A stretch of 64,000 bases of DNA from Ianthella basta (Eukaryota; Porifera; Demospongiae; Verongiida; Ianthellidae), in assembly GCA_964019415.1 (NCBI GenBank), contig OZ025879.1, positions 2,478,310 to 2,542,309 on the forward strand, given 5' to 3'. Shown piece after piece: positions 48,601 to 60,488 of the stretch. The stretch's first letter is position 1. Each line of letters opens with the position of its first letter. The notes under the pieces are model-generated. The model did not search any database. It worked only from the letters and a program-made list of their open reading frames with translations, and was not told where the DNA came from. Both the position numbers and the translations under genes were made by a program.

Positions 48601-51600
48601 CCTCCTTGGTCAGTGTGAATATGGCTTGCCTGCTGTCAACCCATGTTCCTCTTTGCAGAGGAGACCAGAAAACTGGGAGAGCTGATCTTATCAGCATCCT
48701 CAGGAGGGAGGAATCGGGAACAAGAAGAAACTGCCACACATACACGTTGCGGAGTTCTTTCAACAAGGGCCACATTGCATATGCTCCTGGGCACTCCACA
48801 CTACCGGGACTAGCAACAAATCTGAATAGCATAGTGTTGACGACTATGGCTAAACCATATGTAGGAATCAGCAACTCTCTCACAAGCAAAAGATTCCACC
48901 AAGCCTCCCTGTCACTTTCCTTCTCGCCTACAGGCCACTTGATACGCTGTCTGTCATCTACTGGGATGAAGTAGCCATGTATGTTCACTGGCAGTCCAGT
49001 GGTTTGTGGGAGAGGGAGAAAGCAGAAGGCCACACAGTCAGTGGTCCTGCCTTCACATTCCTGGTCTGAGGACAGTGAATGGACAGCGGTTGAGCTAAGA
49101 TGGGCCTGCAGTTCTTGGACTGCCCTCCTTATAATGTCTCGTCCTTGAATTGCATTGAGTTTGCATCTCTTAAAGGACACTGGTTTAGGGAGTGGAACTG
49201 CGGTACCCACCCAAGGGGATACCTGAAGCTCCTTTGCCAAACTTGTCAGATGGACGTTCTCACTACCAAGAGTCTGACAGATCATCCAGTGGTGAACTTG
49301 AGGAATCTGTGCCATATCATGATCAAACCCTTCTACACACACAGTGCATGGGTAAATTACTGACACAGAGCAGCCATGGTCTTCTCCAGAAGCTTGGTCC
49401 ATGTCTTCTTGTGCCTTCTTCACTTCATCATAACATGAGACATCCAATGACACCTTACCAACCAACTCCAGCATTGGCTTGGCTTGTCTGCCATCATTCC
49501 TGCTGTAGATCTCAATGCAAGTGACGTGTCTGAGGAAGAGAAGGATACGGCTTGCCTCACTCTTGAGGCATGAGCAGAGCTCTTTCAGCACCTGAGGAGG
49601 AGAGAACTTCTTGTCAGAGATGGACGACTGTATTGTGCGAAAGGGAAAGCGAAACAAAGTTCCACTGTAATCTTCTTTACCGTGTGAGAAACCAAACAAT
49701 CCATCAAAGGGCTTGAGGTGGTTGTAGTGTTGATGTTGCAACTCATTGAGGGTGAACTTCAATCCCGTGCGTTGGCTCCCGTCATCATTTCTTTCATTGA
49801 TGTAATGGGTGTGCGGATCCAGTATGCCCATGTACTCACCGCTTAGAATGACGGGCAAATCTGTGAGAAAGAAAGCAGCTAACCAGGGTAATGTCAACAC
49901 TTAATGCTGTTGAATATGTTTAACTCTCTAGTGACTGCAACATGCCATGTCAAGTTTGATTGGCTTATGGCATCTATTGTAACAGACTGTTGCGAACTGA
50001 CAGGAGAAATGTCTGTGCTGGCATTCGGGTTTAGAGCCTACAACTATGCTATTTTCTCTTGATACGACCAGGCAGTCATCCTTCACATGTCCTGATGGTA
50101 TGTAGTTTTACCATCCATCAACAACACAGGGGGACTGCATCACCCACTGTACCCCATTGCAACAGTAATACGTATTGTACTTGTCTATATTTGCAGGGGT
50201 GCAGTGGTGGCCAGACAATATTACCATATATTTTCTAATATAGGCGCCAGCATGTACCCTTTTTTCCAATTCCAATTGTAAGTGCCCTTGGGCACTGGAA
50301 ATAATATCAGGCGGCGCCTAAATTATTGGAGCGGAATATAATATTTTGCACTATACCGCATGTGCTGAACGTGAGACAGTGAAATGGCGGCCCTGATGGA
50401 CTACTTTAACCACGTCGCTGCTTCATTCACATCCACAGAACATGGGAAGAAGATGGTTAAGCGGGTCAAGCAACCAGTGGGGAGACCAAGGAAGCGCCCA
50501 CTGAAACTGATTGGTGCAGGCTGACAAAGAAGACGTTCAGGTTGCACCTGCATTTGCTGATTGCGAGGAACCCACAAGTGCCAAGTCCAGTCGATGTCAG
50601 TACACTGCGACACAAAAGCAGCGCACTGTTCTGTACGCAGGCGCTCAAAAGTACTATTCTGCTCTAATACACATGCTAGGTGCCCTTCTAATTGAAGCGC
50701 CCCTTGGTCATTGCATATTTTTGGCTGTTCTAATAAGAAGCGCCTTTCAGCACTGGAATTAATTTTAAGGGGCGCCTATATTAGAAAATATACGGTTAAT
50801 GCACTTCTCTTGTTTCAACCCAATAAATGCTAATGCCGCTTTGACACTATGCTGGTACGGTACAATATGGTATGGCTCGATTCGGTACAGTACAATAATC
50901 CAAACCATTTACATGTGGCAACGAATGACAGGGACAGTATTATTAGTGTTGGGTGATCAGAATGGAAAGTAATGACTGACCAGCTCGCTCTTGCTGTTTC
51001 GCTGTGGTTTGTATGGCTAGTCATCTGTCGTCCAGCCTTTTCAGAGCCCTGAAAGTTTGCGTGTACATAGTCCAGCGAATTTGCATGGTCAACGAGAGTG
51101 CATGCACAGCACAAGTGGCATATGGTACCATATACATTACAGTTGCAGAAGCGGACCGAGATATTCCAAATTCATATGGTTCAGTATGGTACGATATCTG
51201 TTTAAATCTGCCATTTTTTCTGTACCATACCGTACCAAACTAGACTGTTCCAGAATATTGCGCTAGTGTAAACGGGGTATAAGCACCATATTTAATTGTC
51301 TTGTGTCACACACATATACATGCTTTTATATTCAATGTACCTGTGAGGTGGTGAACAGACTGGAATCCAATTCCAAATCTCCCAACCTTCATCTTGTCCT
51401 CCATTTTCTTGCTCTGATAGAGTTTTCCAATGTTACTCCAGTCTCCCTCTTTGAAAGTGGCATCGTTCCATGCTAACAGAGCGGGACCTTGAACTGATTT
51501 GAGACTGTCCTTTACTAAGCCTTCAGTTGGGTAGCGCTGAGGGTCCACTACAAACCGGACCGTACTAGCACCAGCATCATCTGCATTCTGAACTATTTCC

Positions 51601-53502
51601 TATGAACATGCAGAAAACAGCATGTAAAACACAGAAAAGGTAGTACCCAATACATAGATAGCGCAATACAGTATGCGAAACAGAAAAAGAAGTGCTCAGT
51701 ACCTGATGTTGGTGATGCCAACATGTCTGTACCAAGTACTGTGTGGTATTGGCACTGCAGCTCACTCACTTTCAGGATCTGTCCTTCTGTGTACTTTCCA
51801 AGTAGGTTCTTAATAAATTCAGTCAATGGTGGCACCGTAGTGCCAAAATCTACAGTGAAGAGCGGAGGAAGTGCTCTAGTGAACAAACAAAAGAGTAAAA
51901 CCACGCTACCATCACTTAATGTGCAAAGTGTGAACAGGTACATTGCATCACGATGTCATACATTAAAGGCACCAACAACAGGCTCATAGACACACAATTA
52001 CTTTGCGAGCAACCTGCCTGTACGTACAGCAGTGAGCAGTGGCAGTATTTGATCAGGTATGTATGTACGTATATGTGCAAGGTGATTGTCACTGGAGCTG
52101 AGGCTTATGAATATACTGAATATGCTGAATACCGAATGTTGACTATACGCATAATTATGTGGATATGCCAGTACAAGGCGTACAAGCACTGTTGAAGCAA
52201 CTGAGAGATCATGGACCTTGGAGTAGCAAAGGGAGAAATGTGGAGCACAATGCTACGTAGCTCGACACACAACAACAGCAGCAGCAACAATGTATGTACA
52301 ATGCAGGAGGCTGCTGTGAGAAGTGGAAGAGAATGTTCTACATGGAACAGTCAAGATCAAGCAGTGAGTCAGATGAAAGCTGGCTGCATACTTTAACATA
52401 ACAATCAGTTACACAAACACTTATGTAGCTAATTAAGAGAAGGGCATCTTCAGTACATTATATGAAACACTTCAAGTGCTCATCACAGTTCAGTAGTACA
52501 AAAGGATAGTAACTTTAGCATGCGCAGGGGGTTACCATGTACATAATACTACCTGTGCTGACAACACACAAAACAACGTATGTTGACGGGGCAGGAACTA
52601 TCTCACTGTGTACTACCAAGAAGCAAAGGAATGCAAACATTAGCACAAAGGCTGCCAATAGGTGAATCATAAGGTGCAAGTGACGCATACTGATAGGTGT
52701 TAACATCAATCGACACATGCAATCACCTCTATACTATTGGCCTCACATTGGTGTGTGGTAGCCATAACACCTTAATGGCTTCAATCAACTGCTTACAGAA
52801 CCAAGTGAGGTCAAAGTTTTAGAGGTGCCTCACCTGGGATCAGGTGAGTGATTGTGAGTCATGGGTGAATTGACGTCAACTACATTGCACAATACAGCAT
52901 CTAATGGTATGAGAGCACTATATATATATGTATATGTTTGACACCATGCCTTTGACTATTTGGTTGATGTCAGTACATACATATGAGGTGGCTCATGCAA
53001 GCTAGCAACCGCTTCCTGATCGGTGTGCAGTCATTATCAATAGGATTAGATTTTTATTTGTCTCGCACAGCCAGCACGCCATTTTGTAGACTCTACCCAG
53101 TCACCCAAAAGACGGTCTGTGAGCTACCACCACTCTTTCCCTAAATATACCTGTTATGAAGTGTATAACCACTGAACAAGACGGCCAATGGCTAAATTAT
53201 AGGCGTTCTACATAGCATGACCATGTAAAGTAGTAGCTAGTTAGCTACGTAGCTACGTAATCGAACAACAGTAATCCAATCACGAGATTGCTATAATTGG
53301 CATGAAGCCAGACACATAAACCTACACTAGGACTTATATGCATGGGTCTACACGTGGACAACACTGACACGTGTTAGCAGTTAACCGCTCGTAAAGCGAT
53401 GGAAGACCTCATAGCTAGCTATGCCTGCAACACAATTGCACACTGAACGACCAGCCGTTGAATCAAGGACTTCCTCAGCACATACGTACCTGAATTACTC
53501 AT
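36066..53502 (-). CDS. Sacsin-HEPN-PARP gene, copy 2 (one in-frame stop; possible pseudogene)
   Basis: The exons are 53502-53490 (13 nt), 51849-51770 (80), 51599-51341 (259), 49860-37012 (12,849) and 36673-36066 (608, TGA). All junctions and phases match copy 1. Exon 4 is 15 nt longer by in-frame indels. A TAG at 45115-45113 (codon 1700) replaces the CAG of copy 1 (24818-24816). On either side the frame is open for about 1,600 and 2,680 codons with no other lesion seen. If translated to the stop it would give repeat 1 and part of repeat 2 only. Read as a whole it would encode the full domain set, with a shorter C-terminus. A recent null allele, a base error in the assembly and stop read-through are all possible. 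Confidence 0.85.
37012..49860 (-). CDS. Giant exon 4 of copy 2, interrupted by one TAG
   Basis: It has the same layout as exon 4 of copy 1: repeat 1 remainder, repeat 2 (ELIQNADDAGATE), repeat 3 (FVQNAEDAGASE), a degenerate J region (LYLHWSTCAPREKG, no HPD) and HEPN. Protein identity with copy 1 is very high. The largest local difference is around 39400-39440, where ATSTTVPNTSGSLCQ replaces AKSAAVTRLYQ. It ends DKDTG with donor GTACAA. Confidence 0.85.
49861..51340 (-). other. Intron 3 of copy 2
   Basis: It is homologous to intron 3 of copies L and 1 but about 590 nt longer, because of the MITE at 50224-50795. Confidence 0.7.
50224..50795. mobile_element. Harbinger-type MITE, whole, with TTA target duplication
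   Basis: It has terminal inverted repeats of about 25 bp with one mismatch, sharing TATATTTTCTAATATAGGCG (left) and its complement (right, ending TATACGG). It is flanked by TTA on both sides (50221-50223 and 50796-50798). Copies L and 1 show the empty site at 748-760 and 29928-29940. A 3-bp TTA duplication and this size point to a PIF/Harbinger non-autonomous element. It has no coding capacity. Confidence 0.8.
51850..53489 (-). other. Intron 1 of copy 2
   Basis: This intron is 1.6 kb, shorter than in the other copies. It lacks the TGTAGGGATGG repeat and part of the sequence corresponding to 3400-3700. No further exon is seen. Confidence 0.65.
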
Positions 53503-53700
53503 ACTCTTATTCCTTATTCTTCTCCACGTATCAATTCACAGTGAGCGGGTCAATTCCATGTAGTGTCGCACGTGTCTTCCGGAACCTTAGCACAAATTCC
53601 CAAACAGCCCTTTTCCGTTTTTGCTTTCGTATATTTCCGTTCACCAAATCAAACGTAACGCCCTCGTGCACTCATATGGTGTATAGCTTGCATGAGCTGG
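53503..53700 (-). promoter_or_regulatory. Proximal promoter and leader of copy 2 (motifs eroded)
   Basis: It aligns with the leaders of copies L and 1. The kB position (53601-53592) reads GGGAATTTGT and the IRF position (53628-53618) reads GAAAGCAAAAA, so neither keeps its consensus. A shorter uORF (53559-53536, MELTRSL) is present. It may be less inducible than the other copies (inference). Confidence 0.45.
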
Positions 53701-53826
53701 AGGTCTCTGGCCATGTACGTACGTCTCGCTAGACAATTGCAACGTCATGCTGATTGCACGCCGCGAAGCAGAATTTCATGATCTCAGCGCCCTTACTGGT
53801 GACCAGCCTCCGTGTCACCTCATAAT

Positions 53827-54996
53827 AAAAAATGTTTCCTCCAAAAACAAGGGCAGATGTAGGGATGGTGCAGTGTGTCTCAAGGGCATAGCAAACCACC
53901 TGGCGGAAAAACCGTAGGAACAAGGAAGAGGGCCGGTGCATGCAAAGAGGGGGGCCAGCCGGTACATGCAAAACCGAGGTCATTAACATTCGCTAACTTT
54001 GAATACATTTGCACTATCCCTACATCTGGCAACATTTTGCTGCACTTGCGGTCTTGATACCATCCTCTACTTCTCCACCTGCATATTGATGTGCAATTGT
54101 GAGTGTGCAATAACAAGGCCTGCCACATGCGGCTAAAATTGCATTTCCATCCCAGCTATGCATCTTCCCATGTACATATCACCAAGCTGCATGCCTACAC
54201 CCATGTACATGACTAAAGCACTGATGAGGAAGGCTGTACAGCTATATAGCAATTGCAGGGTCTAGTGTAAACCGTGGTGCATGCATGTACAGGTGCATTC
54301 TGATATGCTGTAAGACACTAGCTACCTGGATGTACGTATATGGAGTATGAACTTCAAAAGCATTGGCAGTAAACAGTGTGGGCGTGAAAGTGGGTGTGCT
54401 GGTTTGCAGGCAGCGATGTAGTGTACAGCTATGGTAAGTATTGACACTGCAGTTGAGCTTAGTGGTTTGCCAGGGTCTCATCGCAGAGCGAGATAGCTGC
54501 ATAAGAACCCAAAGAATAAGGAGCCTGCAACTGACACTTTCATGGAAACACGTAATAATTTGGAAGAGTCCTAGAATCTAGGAGGTCCTAGATTCTAGAG
54601 CACGTGCAGCAAAGGTGATTGAGTAGCAAGTAATTTGCAGGGCTAAACCTGGTGGAAATTTTAAGGGAAGATGGAGCACAGCAAAGCAGAGATCTAGAGA
54701 TGGGCGAATTATAAGGTTGTACCTGAAGGTGTAAAGAGGAAGCTGAATAGCCGGAATGGGTGTGCAGTAGTAGGTGGTGTAGCAAAATGTTGCCACATGT
54801 AGGAATAGTGCAAATGTATTCAAAGTTAGCGAATGTTAATGACCTCGGTTTTGCATGTACCGGCTGGCCCCCCTCTTTGCATGGACCGGCCCTCCTCCTT
54901 GTTCCTACGGTTTTTCCGCCAGGTGGTTTGCTATGCCCTTGAGACACACTGCACCATCCCTACATCTGCCCTTGTTTTTGGAGGAAACATTTTTAC
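53827..54996. repeat. Large inverted repeat: arms of about 217 bp, spacer about 735 bp
   Basis: The left arm (53827-54043) and right arm (54780-54996) are inverted copies. Both contain the TGTAGGGATGG terminus or its variant, a GGTTTGCTATGCCCTTGAG segment (complement on the left) and GCAAAATGTTGCCA-type outer ends. Identity between arms looks above 90 percent. The spacer resembles 33860-34660 upstream of copy 1, so a decayed relative exists there. No protein is encoded. It is best read as a foldback-type element or two inverted MITEs. Confidence 0.65.
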
Positions 54997-55479
54997 ACAC
55001 CCTTGTTTCTTGACTTTTTATGGAATGCAAATTGCACATGTACAATGGCTGGTGTACTTGAAAGGCTTCCAAACAATAGTGCCAACAAATCAACGTGCCT
55101 CGAGTGCATGGCAGGATGTGTAGCACATTGTGGGATGTGGCTGGGTGGGCAGCCTAGGGTAGGCTGTGGGTGGGTGCAAGATGTACTACTTCAGTTTTGA
55201 TAGGCTATCATGTTGCAAAGTTCACTGTGATTTGGGCTAGGTGGCAGAACAGGGAGGCTAGGGGGCTGTAGCCCCTCCCCCCCAAAAAATACTTGGTCCA
55301 AGAAATTGTAGCTGTAGGCAAGATTGGCTTGGTCATGGAGCGACTCCCTCTATCCTAGTCATATTTCGCTGCCACTCTGACTCCCTGTCTAGAGGGCTCT
55401 ACATATATGCCCACACCACAGGCAATCTAGATGTACGGCCCCTACCTGCATGCAAGTGAGTTGCACCATACCTACACCG

Positions 55480-55860
55480 TTGAATGCAGGGTGATTGTGG
55501 AGTGTAACCGGAAGTGAAAGCTACTCTGCACCACCAAACGAACGCGGAAATGACGGCCAGAAGCAATCACGCAGTAATTGAAAATGGCTGCTAAATGGCA
55601 CGACCGCGGATAACCTCCTAAACGGCGCGCGGGCGAATGTCGGTCGAAGCATGTCCAGTCTGAACAGTCAGCTGACCGCGTTGACGAACTATTGAATAGC
55701 AACTGTAAGAGGATTAGGTCGAAAACTGTGTAGTTACGTCAGCGTAAGATGGCGTCTTTCTCTCAGGGCCACCTCCCCAAGGTCTGGAAACCTCCATTTG
55801 TGGACTTGTTCGGAGTCATCAAACCTACAAAAGGAACTTACCCGTCAAGAGCGCTGTAGA
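55480..55860 (+). promoter_or_regulatory. CpG-rich promoter-like block
   Basis: This block is much richer in CpG than its surroundings. On the plus strand it has an ETS-type site (ACCGGAAGTG, 55508-55517), a CRE-like TTACGTCA (about 55733) and AAGATGGCG (55747) at the head of a 36-codon frame beginning MASFSQGHLPKVWKPP. No family is recognised and no clear splice donor follows before the TAG. It may be the start of a plus-strand gene, a copied promoter fragment, or the 5' part of the neighbouring repeat. Confidence 0.3.
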
Positions 55861-55929
55861 ACTGTGGGTAAATTATTCTCTTACTCCCTACGGTTCGTGA
55901 GTTACAGCTGACGGAGAATAAGAAGAATA

Positions 55930-56150
55930 AGAAGATGAAACACGGAAAAAGGCTTCGACGCTTTCTACACGGCGGCGCGCTTGCGCGTCAAAGTAAGGCT
56001 AGTTCTTTATACTGTACAGCCTCCCTTTCTTGTAGGCGGTTTCTTGTGCCGTTTTTTTCTACTGTTCAGGAGTAGCGCTAGTTTCCGTTTGTATTAGAGC
56101 ATACAACCAACCACCACCATCCCTACATAGACAGCACTACCGTGCTGTCT
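55930..56150. repeat. Dispersed hairpin-ended repeat
   Basis: This is the third location of the family seen at 2400 and 6240. It has AACACGGAAAA, AGTAAGGCTAGTTC, CAACCACCACCATCCCTACA and the perfect hairpin AGACAGCAC-TACC-GTGCTGTCT, ending near CTGA. Confidence 0.6.
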
Positions 56151-56155
56151 GATAA

Positions 56156-57287
56156 TGTCATGCAACGTTCTGCAATGCATTATGCATGCATGCATGGGGG
56201 AACCAAATAACTATCTCATGATCAATGGTATAATCATACCAGAATTTCACGTCATACATGTACAGCATTTCTCAACTGCTAATAAATATGTCATAATTAA
56301 TGTCTATATAGAGAATACATTAAATAAGGAATCTTAATTTAGTCAGTGACGATAATATAGCTATGTGAGCAACACATAGTCAGTATCGCAAATGTTGTAT
56401 TTGCACAATTGCAATAATTATTGCTATATAATAATTATACATAATATACATGCAGCTAGATTGGTGTAAGTGTGCACATGCACACTGAATTATATATATG
56501 TTGACCAACTGTTGAAACAGATCTAGTGATATCTGAACATGAATTGCTCATTCTCCTATTGCCTTATAAGTCATAGCATTCCAAATGTATATAATTAGCG
56601 GCTGCTCTCCTAATGCATGCACCTATCTAGCTAGAAACTGCTAGCCAATATCTGTTTTGTGTAGCTCCAGATCCGTTTCCCAAAAACACAGGCTGAATAA
56701 TTAGGAACACTCCCCCATGATATTATTTCAGAACAATAAATGGATCCAGACATACAATATAATAAAACTACACATACACACTGGTGTAATTTGGTACCAT
56801 TAGGATACTAATCTTTCAGTTTGTAATTTGCCATATACCACAAGCGAACCACACACAATTAACACAAAGTCTATATACATAATAATACATTAATATTACT
56901 ATTCAATGATATAAATACCAACAGCAAATGTTACAACATTCGTCAATATCAGTGTCTCATTATATCTGCAAGAAATGGGAAGAAGGACTTATGAGCAGCT
57001 TACAAGAGCATGGCATAGTATGAACCACAGTGCCTCAACCACTGCAAGTACAGACATGATACATGATTGCAAGACATTGGTCTGAACACATCATTCATCC
57101 GTGACATTGCAGTTGTATATAGTCACATGTACATATATTCACACTCTGCAAACTGCACACTTATTAATCAAGTGGACAGGAAGTTCACGCCTGTCAGTGC
57201 TAGAATACTGTTACTGTAACTACATCACTACGGTAACCAGAGGAGATGTTCATCAGTGCAGTAAAATTATACTGTAGTTTGCAGTTA
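56156..57287. other. AT-rich spacer
   Basis: No gene is seen. The first part (56230-56400) resembles 4785-4960 upstream of copy L, which supports shared ancestry of the two spacers. Confidence 0.4.
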
Positions 57288-57479
57288 CAGTGGACCCTGT
57301 CTAAGGTAGTCACTGTATGTGGTAGCTACATACGTACCTCTCTAAAATGGCCAGCCTCCCTGCCCCAAATAGCACTAATGAAGTACTAAACATTGCAGCC
57401 TACCTCTCTATAACCGACAGTCAGTTACAACAGGCAAAAGCTCAATGATGAACAGTTTCAACCACAGACAGCGAACACT

Positions 57480-58240
57480 GATGATAATGCACGACTGGAC
57501 ATTAGCGCCAATGGCTTCTGGGAGAGGTCAGAAAGGGCATTCTTTGATGTGCGGGTCTTCAACCCATTCGCCCCGTCTAACTGCAAACACCTGCTAGAAA
57601 GCTGCTACCACCTACATGAGATGGAGAAAAGGAGACAATATGACGAACGTGTCCACGAAGTTGAACATGGGAGCTTCACACGTCTGGTTTTTTCCACCGC
57701 CGGTGGCATGGGAAGACAAGCCACAGTCTTCTTCAAACGCCTTGCCTCCCTCCTTGCCTCCAGGAAAAGGGACCAGCCTACAGCCACGTAATTGGGTGGA
57801 TCAGATGCCGCTTGGGATTCTCTCTCCTTCAATCCTCCATCACCTGCCTGAGGGGCACAAGATCTATTGCTGGATTCGTCCCCAGCCCCACCTATCCTGA
57901 AGCCTTGGACCTCACAATCAGTGAGGGCCAGGTTCCATTATCATGAGCAATGAAACTCACTTTGACATTGTGCTTGACTTTATCCTTAATTGATTTAGCT
58001 GATCACATATATCCTTTAACAATATATTTACAATTAGTAATTAGTAATATTACTTCGTTGCAGTTGTGGTGGAGACAGCTGGTGCCATGGGGACTGATGT
58101 CCTGGACTTCTTTGCAGACATTGGAAGCCGAGTCAAGGCGGTATCTAATGAAGCGGAGTCACTCTTATTCATCCTGCAGCAGGTCTCTGTGGCCTTGCAG
58201 CGAGGCAACATGGCCTCAGTCCCGGGGACCATAGGGTGAC
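57480..58240 (+). mobile_element. Retroelement-associated ORF fragment (fossil)
   Basis: The plus strand encodes LDISANGFWERSERAFFDVR, EVEHGSFTRLVFSTAGGMG and, further on, FILQQVSVALQRGNM. I recall this pattern from C-terminal parts of reverse-transcriptase-bearing elements common in sponge and cnidarian genomes. The exact family is uncertain. The copy is partial and broken in several places. Confidence 0.5.
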
Positions 58241-58385
58241 CCCTTAGTTTAGGTGATTAGGTAATTAGGTACTTTTCATTATTTCCATTTCTAGTATCTG
58301 GCTGTTAATTTAATGTAGCTAAGTAGTATAATATTAGAGTTTACTGTATGCATGGCTGTATATATCAATAATTATGTGTTACATT

Positions 58386-59101
58386 TAGAGTTGCACCGAT
58401 ATAGGTTTTAACCGATTATCCGATTTCCGATTTTTAAGTGCCGATACCGATCCGATATTCCGATTTTTGCTTCACAATGTGTACCTTGGTTTCTATGATC
58501 TATTGCCTGAAGCCCTGGTCCTCAGCCACAGAGAACGGCTGACAATTGAGTGCAATCATCTCACCAGTTCTCCCGTGAATACGCTGTGTGCGCGCATCAC
58601 TAATATAGCTTAGCCTACAGATTCATATGCGATCTTCACTTTCAGGCTCGAAGCGATATTTGCCAGAAAGGCGCTGGACTGCACCTCAACTATTTTGTTG
58701 AAACTCTCTGTGTAGTTGAGTGTGCTTGTCCTTCAGATGCTGCACCAAATTCGTATAATCGGCCCATAATATAACTCACGCACGCAATTCCTACCGCTGC
58801 ATGGATTCCTTCTTGTTGCAGGCCTGGCACACTACGAAGTTGAGGTCCTCGTCGACAGCGAAGTAGTCCCATGCTGGTGAATCTTTCTTCCTGGCGATTC
58901 CATGCGCCGCAGACCCAGAATAAACCAACGGCAAATGCTGCAACAACTTAACCACTCGACATAACACTTTACTTGCAAACGTCATGTGCTCGAGGTGACA
59001 TAATCGGTAGGGGACGAAGGAAAAAAACGATTACCGATAAGGTTACAGAGACCCAATATCGGCCGATACCGATTGCCGATCCGATTATCGGTGCAACTTT
59101 G
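58386..59101 (-). mobile_element. Non-autonomous hAT element with BED-finger remnant
   Basis: An 8-bp target duplication GTTACATT flanks it (58378-58385 and 59102-59109). The terminal repeats are TAGAGTTGCACCGATA (left) and CAAAGTTGCACCGATA (right, complement), rich in ATCGG blocks. The minus strand keeps a BED zinc finger: SPAWDYFAVDEDLNFVVCQA with CQAC, and in another frame NLVQHLKDKH. The catalytic domain is gone, so this is a deletion derivative, 716 bp long. Confidence 0.85.
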
Positions 59102-59289
59102 GTTACATTATGTAAGTATTGCTTGTTTCCTCTATTATGCTTGTTATGAATTATATTTACAATTAACAATATATTTGACTTGACTATTGTTGTATATAAT
59201 TCTCTTCTAAGCATGTAAGGCAGTGTGCATGTGTGCCTATGTATTTATTTCTTACAAATGTTACAACAGGTATATAGGTTCCACTGTAC

Positions 59290-59625
59290 CACATACTGTA
59301 CTTGTCCAGATAGAAGCCGTGCTCAAATATAGGTTAGGGCTCAAATAGAAGTCAGTAGTCAGAGCAGTGATTCTTTAATAGAGGCTGTGTGAAAGAACCC
59401 GCTGCATGAGAGATGGGCATTACTGGAAAAGACAAAATTATGAATGTGGCAACTTCTCACGACTTGCACCTTCTTGAAAGAGATCAGAGCACATGCAGGT
59501 CACAATGGGCAGCCATATATTGTCCACCACATACTTATAGGGAAAAACTGCTATGGACCAGTTTATTTTGTACCAGTTCATAAATAGACGTTGGGCTCAA
59601 ATAGACGGTGGCTCAAATCTTAAGC
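59290..59625. repeat. Degenerate repeats of a GGCTCAAATAGAC phrase
   Basis: GCTCAAATA or AAATAGACG occurs at about 59312, 59338, 59582, 59595 and 59611, and a related AAATAGAGG recurs at 60507, on the far side of the next element. The pattern suggests an older repeat split by the insertion at 59626-60488. Confidence 0.4.
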
Positions 59626-60488
59626 GCATGTGGGACATGGCATATGTAAACAATGTGGCTTCCGTATGGCCGATTTTGACCTTCTGAATTCCCTTCCATT
59701 TCTCTGCCAGATTGGGCCTGAATTGTAAAAGCTTGGCATCAATCTGAACCCCAATCCTTGTGCTACAAGCGTGCGCTTACAAATAGTGAATAATCGTTCT
59801 TTATTCCGAGATATAGCGCCGTTAGTGACTATGGAAAAATAGCACAAATCGTCATTGTGGCAAGTGAGAAAGAGGCTGAATTAGAAACTGAGGGTATGGG
59901 CCAATAGGCAATCGATCACTCTAACTTTTCCATGTGAGCGCTTTCCCTAACTGAACCCGCTGCAAAGTTACATCGATAAATGTAACTTCTGTCCCACCCC
60001 CAAAAAGTTGCACACCTTATAACTCTTCACAGGAGCATCTGATCGTAAGCACTCACATGGAAAAGTTAGATCTTTTTCTTGCCTTTCGAAATTAATCTTC
60101 ACCGCGTGTCAGTGCCACAAGCTCACTTGCCACATGAAGATTTGCTGAGAAGACTCGTTGCCAGCTTCACGGGCAGCCATTGTCACGTGACTTTCCCGTG
60201 ACACTCTGTTAAAATGTCGTAACACTTGGAGTGGAGCTTTGGGAAACGACTGCGTAACCGATCTTAAAGCTGCGCGCTAATGTCTAGCTGTCAACAGGAA
60301 CGATTAGCTCCGTGATTGAAGCAGATTTGTGCAACGAGTCCAGCGTTGTTTTACAATACGTCTTGCGAATCACGCGTACATCACACGCCGTCACGTGTGT
60401 AACCACGGTAACATTGAAAAATGTGATAAAACCGCACGGTTCACACAAAGATAAACTACTTTGTTTACATATGCCATGTCCCACATGC
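59626..60488. mobile_element. DNA transposon derivative with 28-bp terminal inverted repeats
   Basis: The left terminus GCATGTGGGACATGGCATAT (59626-) is matched exactly in inverse at the right end (60461-60488), covering about 28 bp in total. No transposase frame is seen in the 0.86 kb. The target duplication is not clear. The family was not recognised. Confidence 0.6.

Larger units (their letters stand above)
57288..59286. mobile_element. Possible Tc1/mariner (pogo-like) element carrying nested insertions
   Basis: Imperfect terminal repeats face each other: CAGTGGACCCTGTCTAAGG at the left and the complement of CAGTGGAACCTATATACC at the right, each next to TA (57286-57287 and 59287-59288). 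This matches the usual CAGTGGAACCT start of pogo/Tigger elements. The interior holds a retroelement fragment and a hAT element. No transposase of its own was seen. Confidence 0.45.

Noticed and set aside
57549-57791. An 80-codon frame that could pass for a small host gene
   Set aside because: Its motifs match a widely dispersed mobile-element protein segment, and it lies among other transposon debris.
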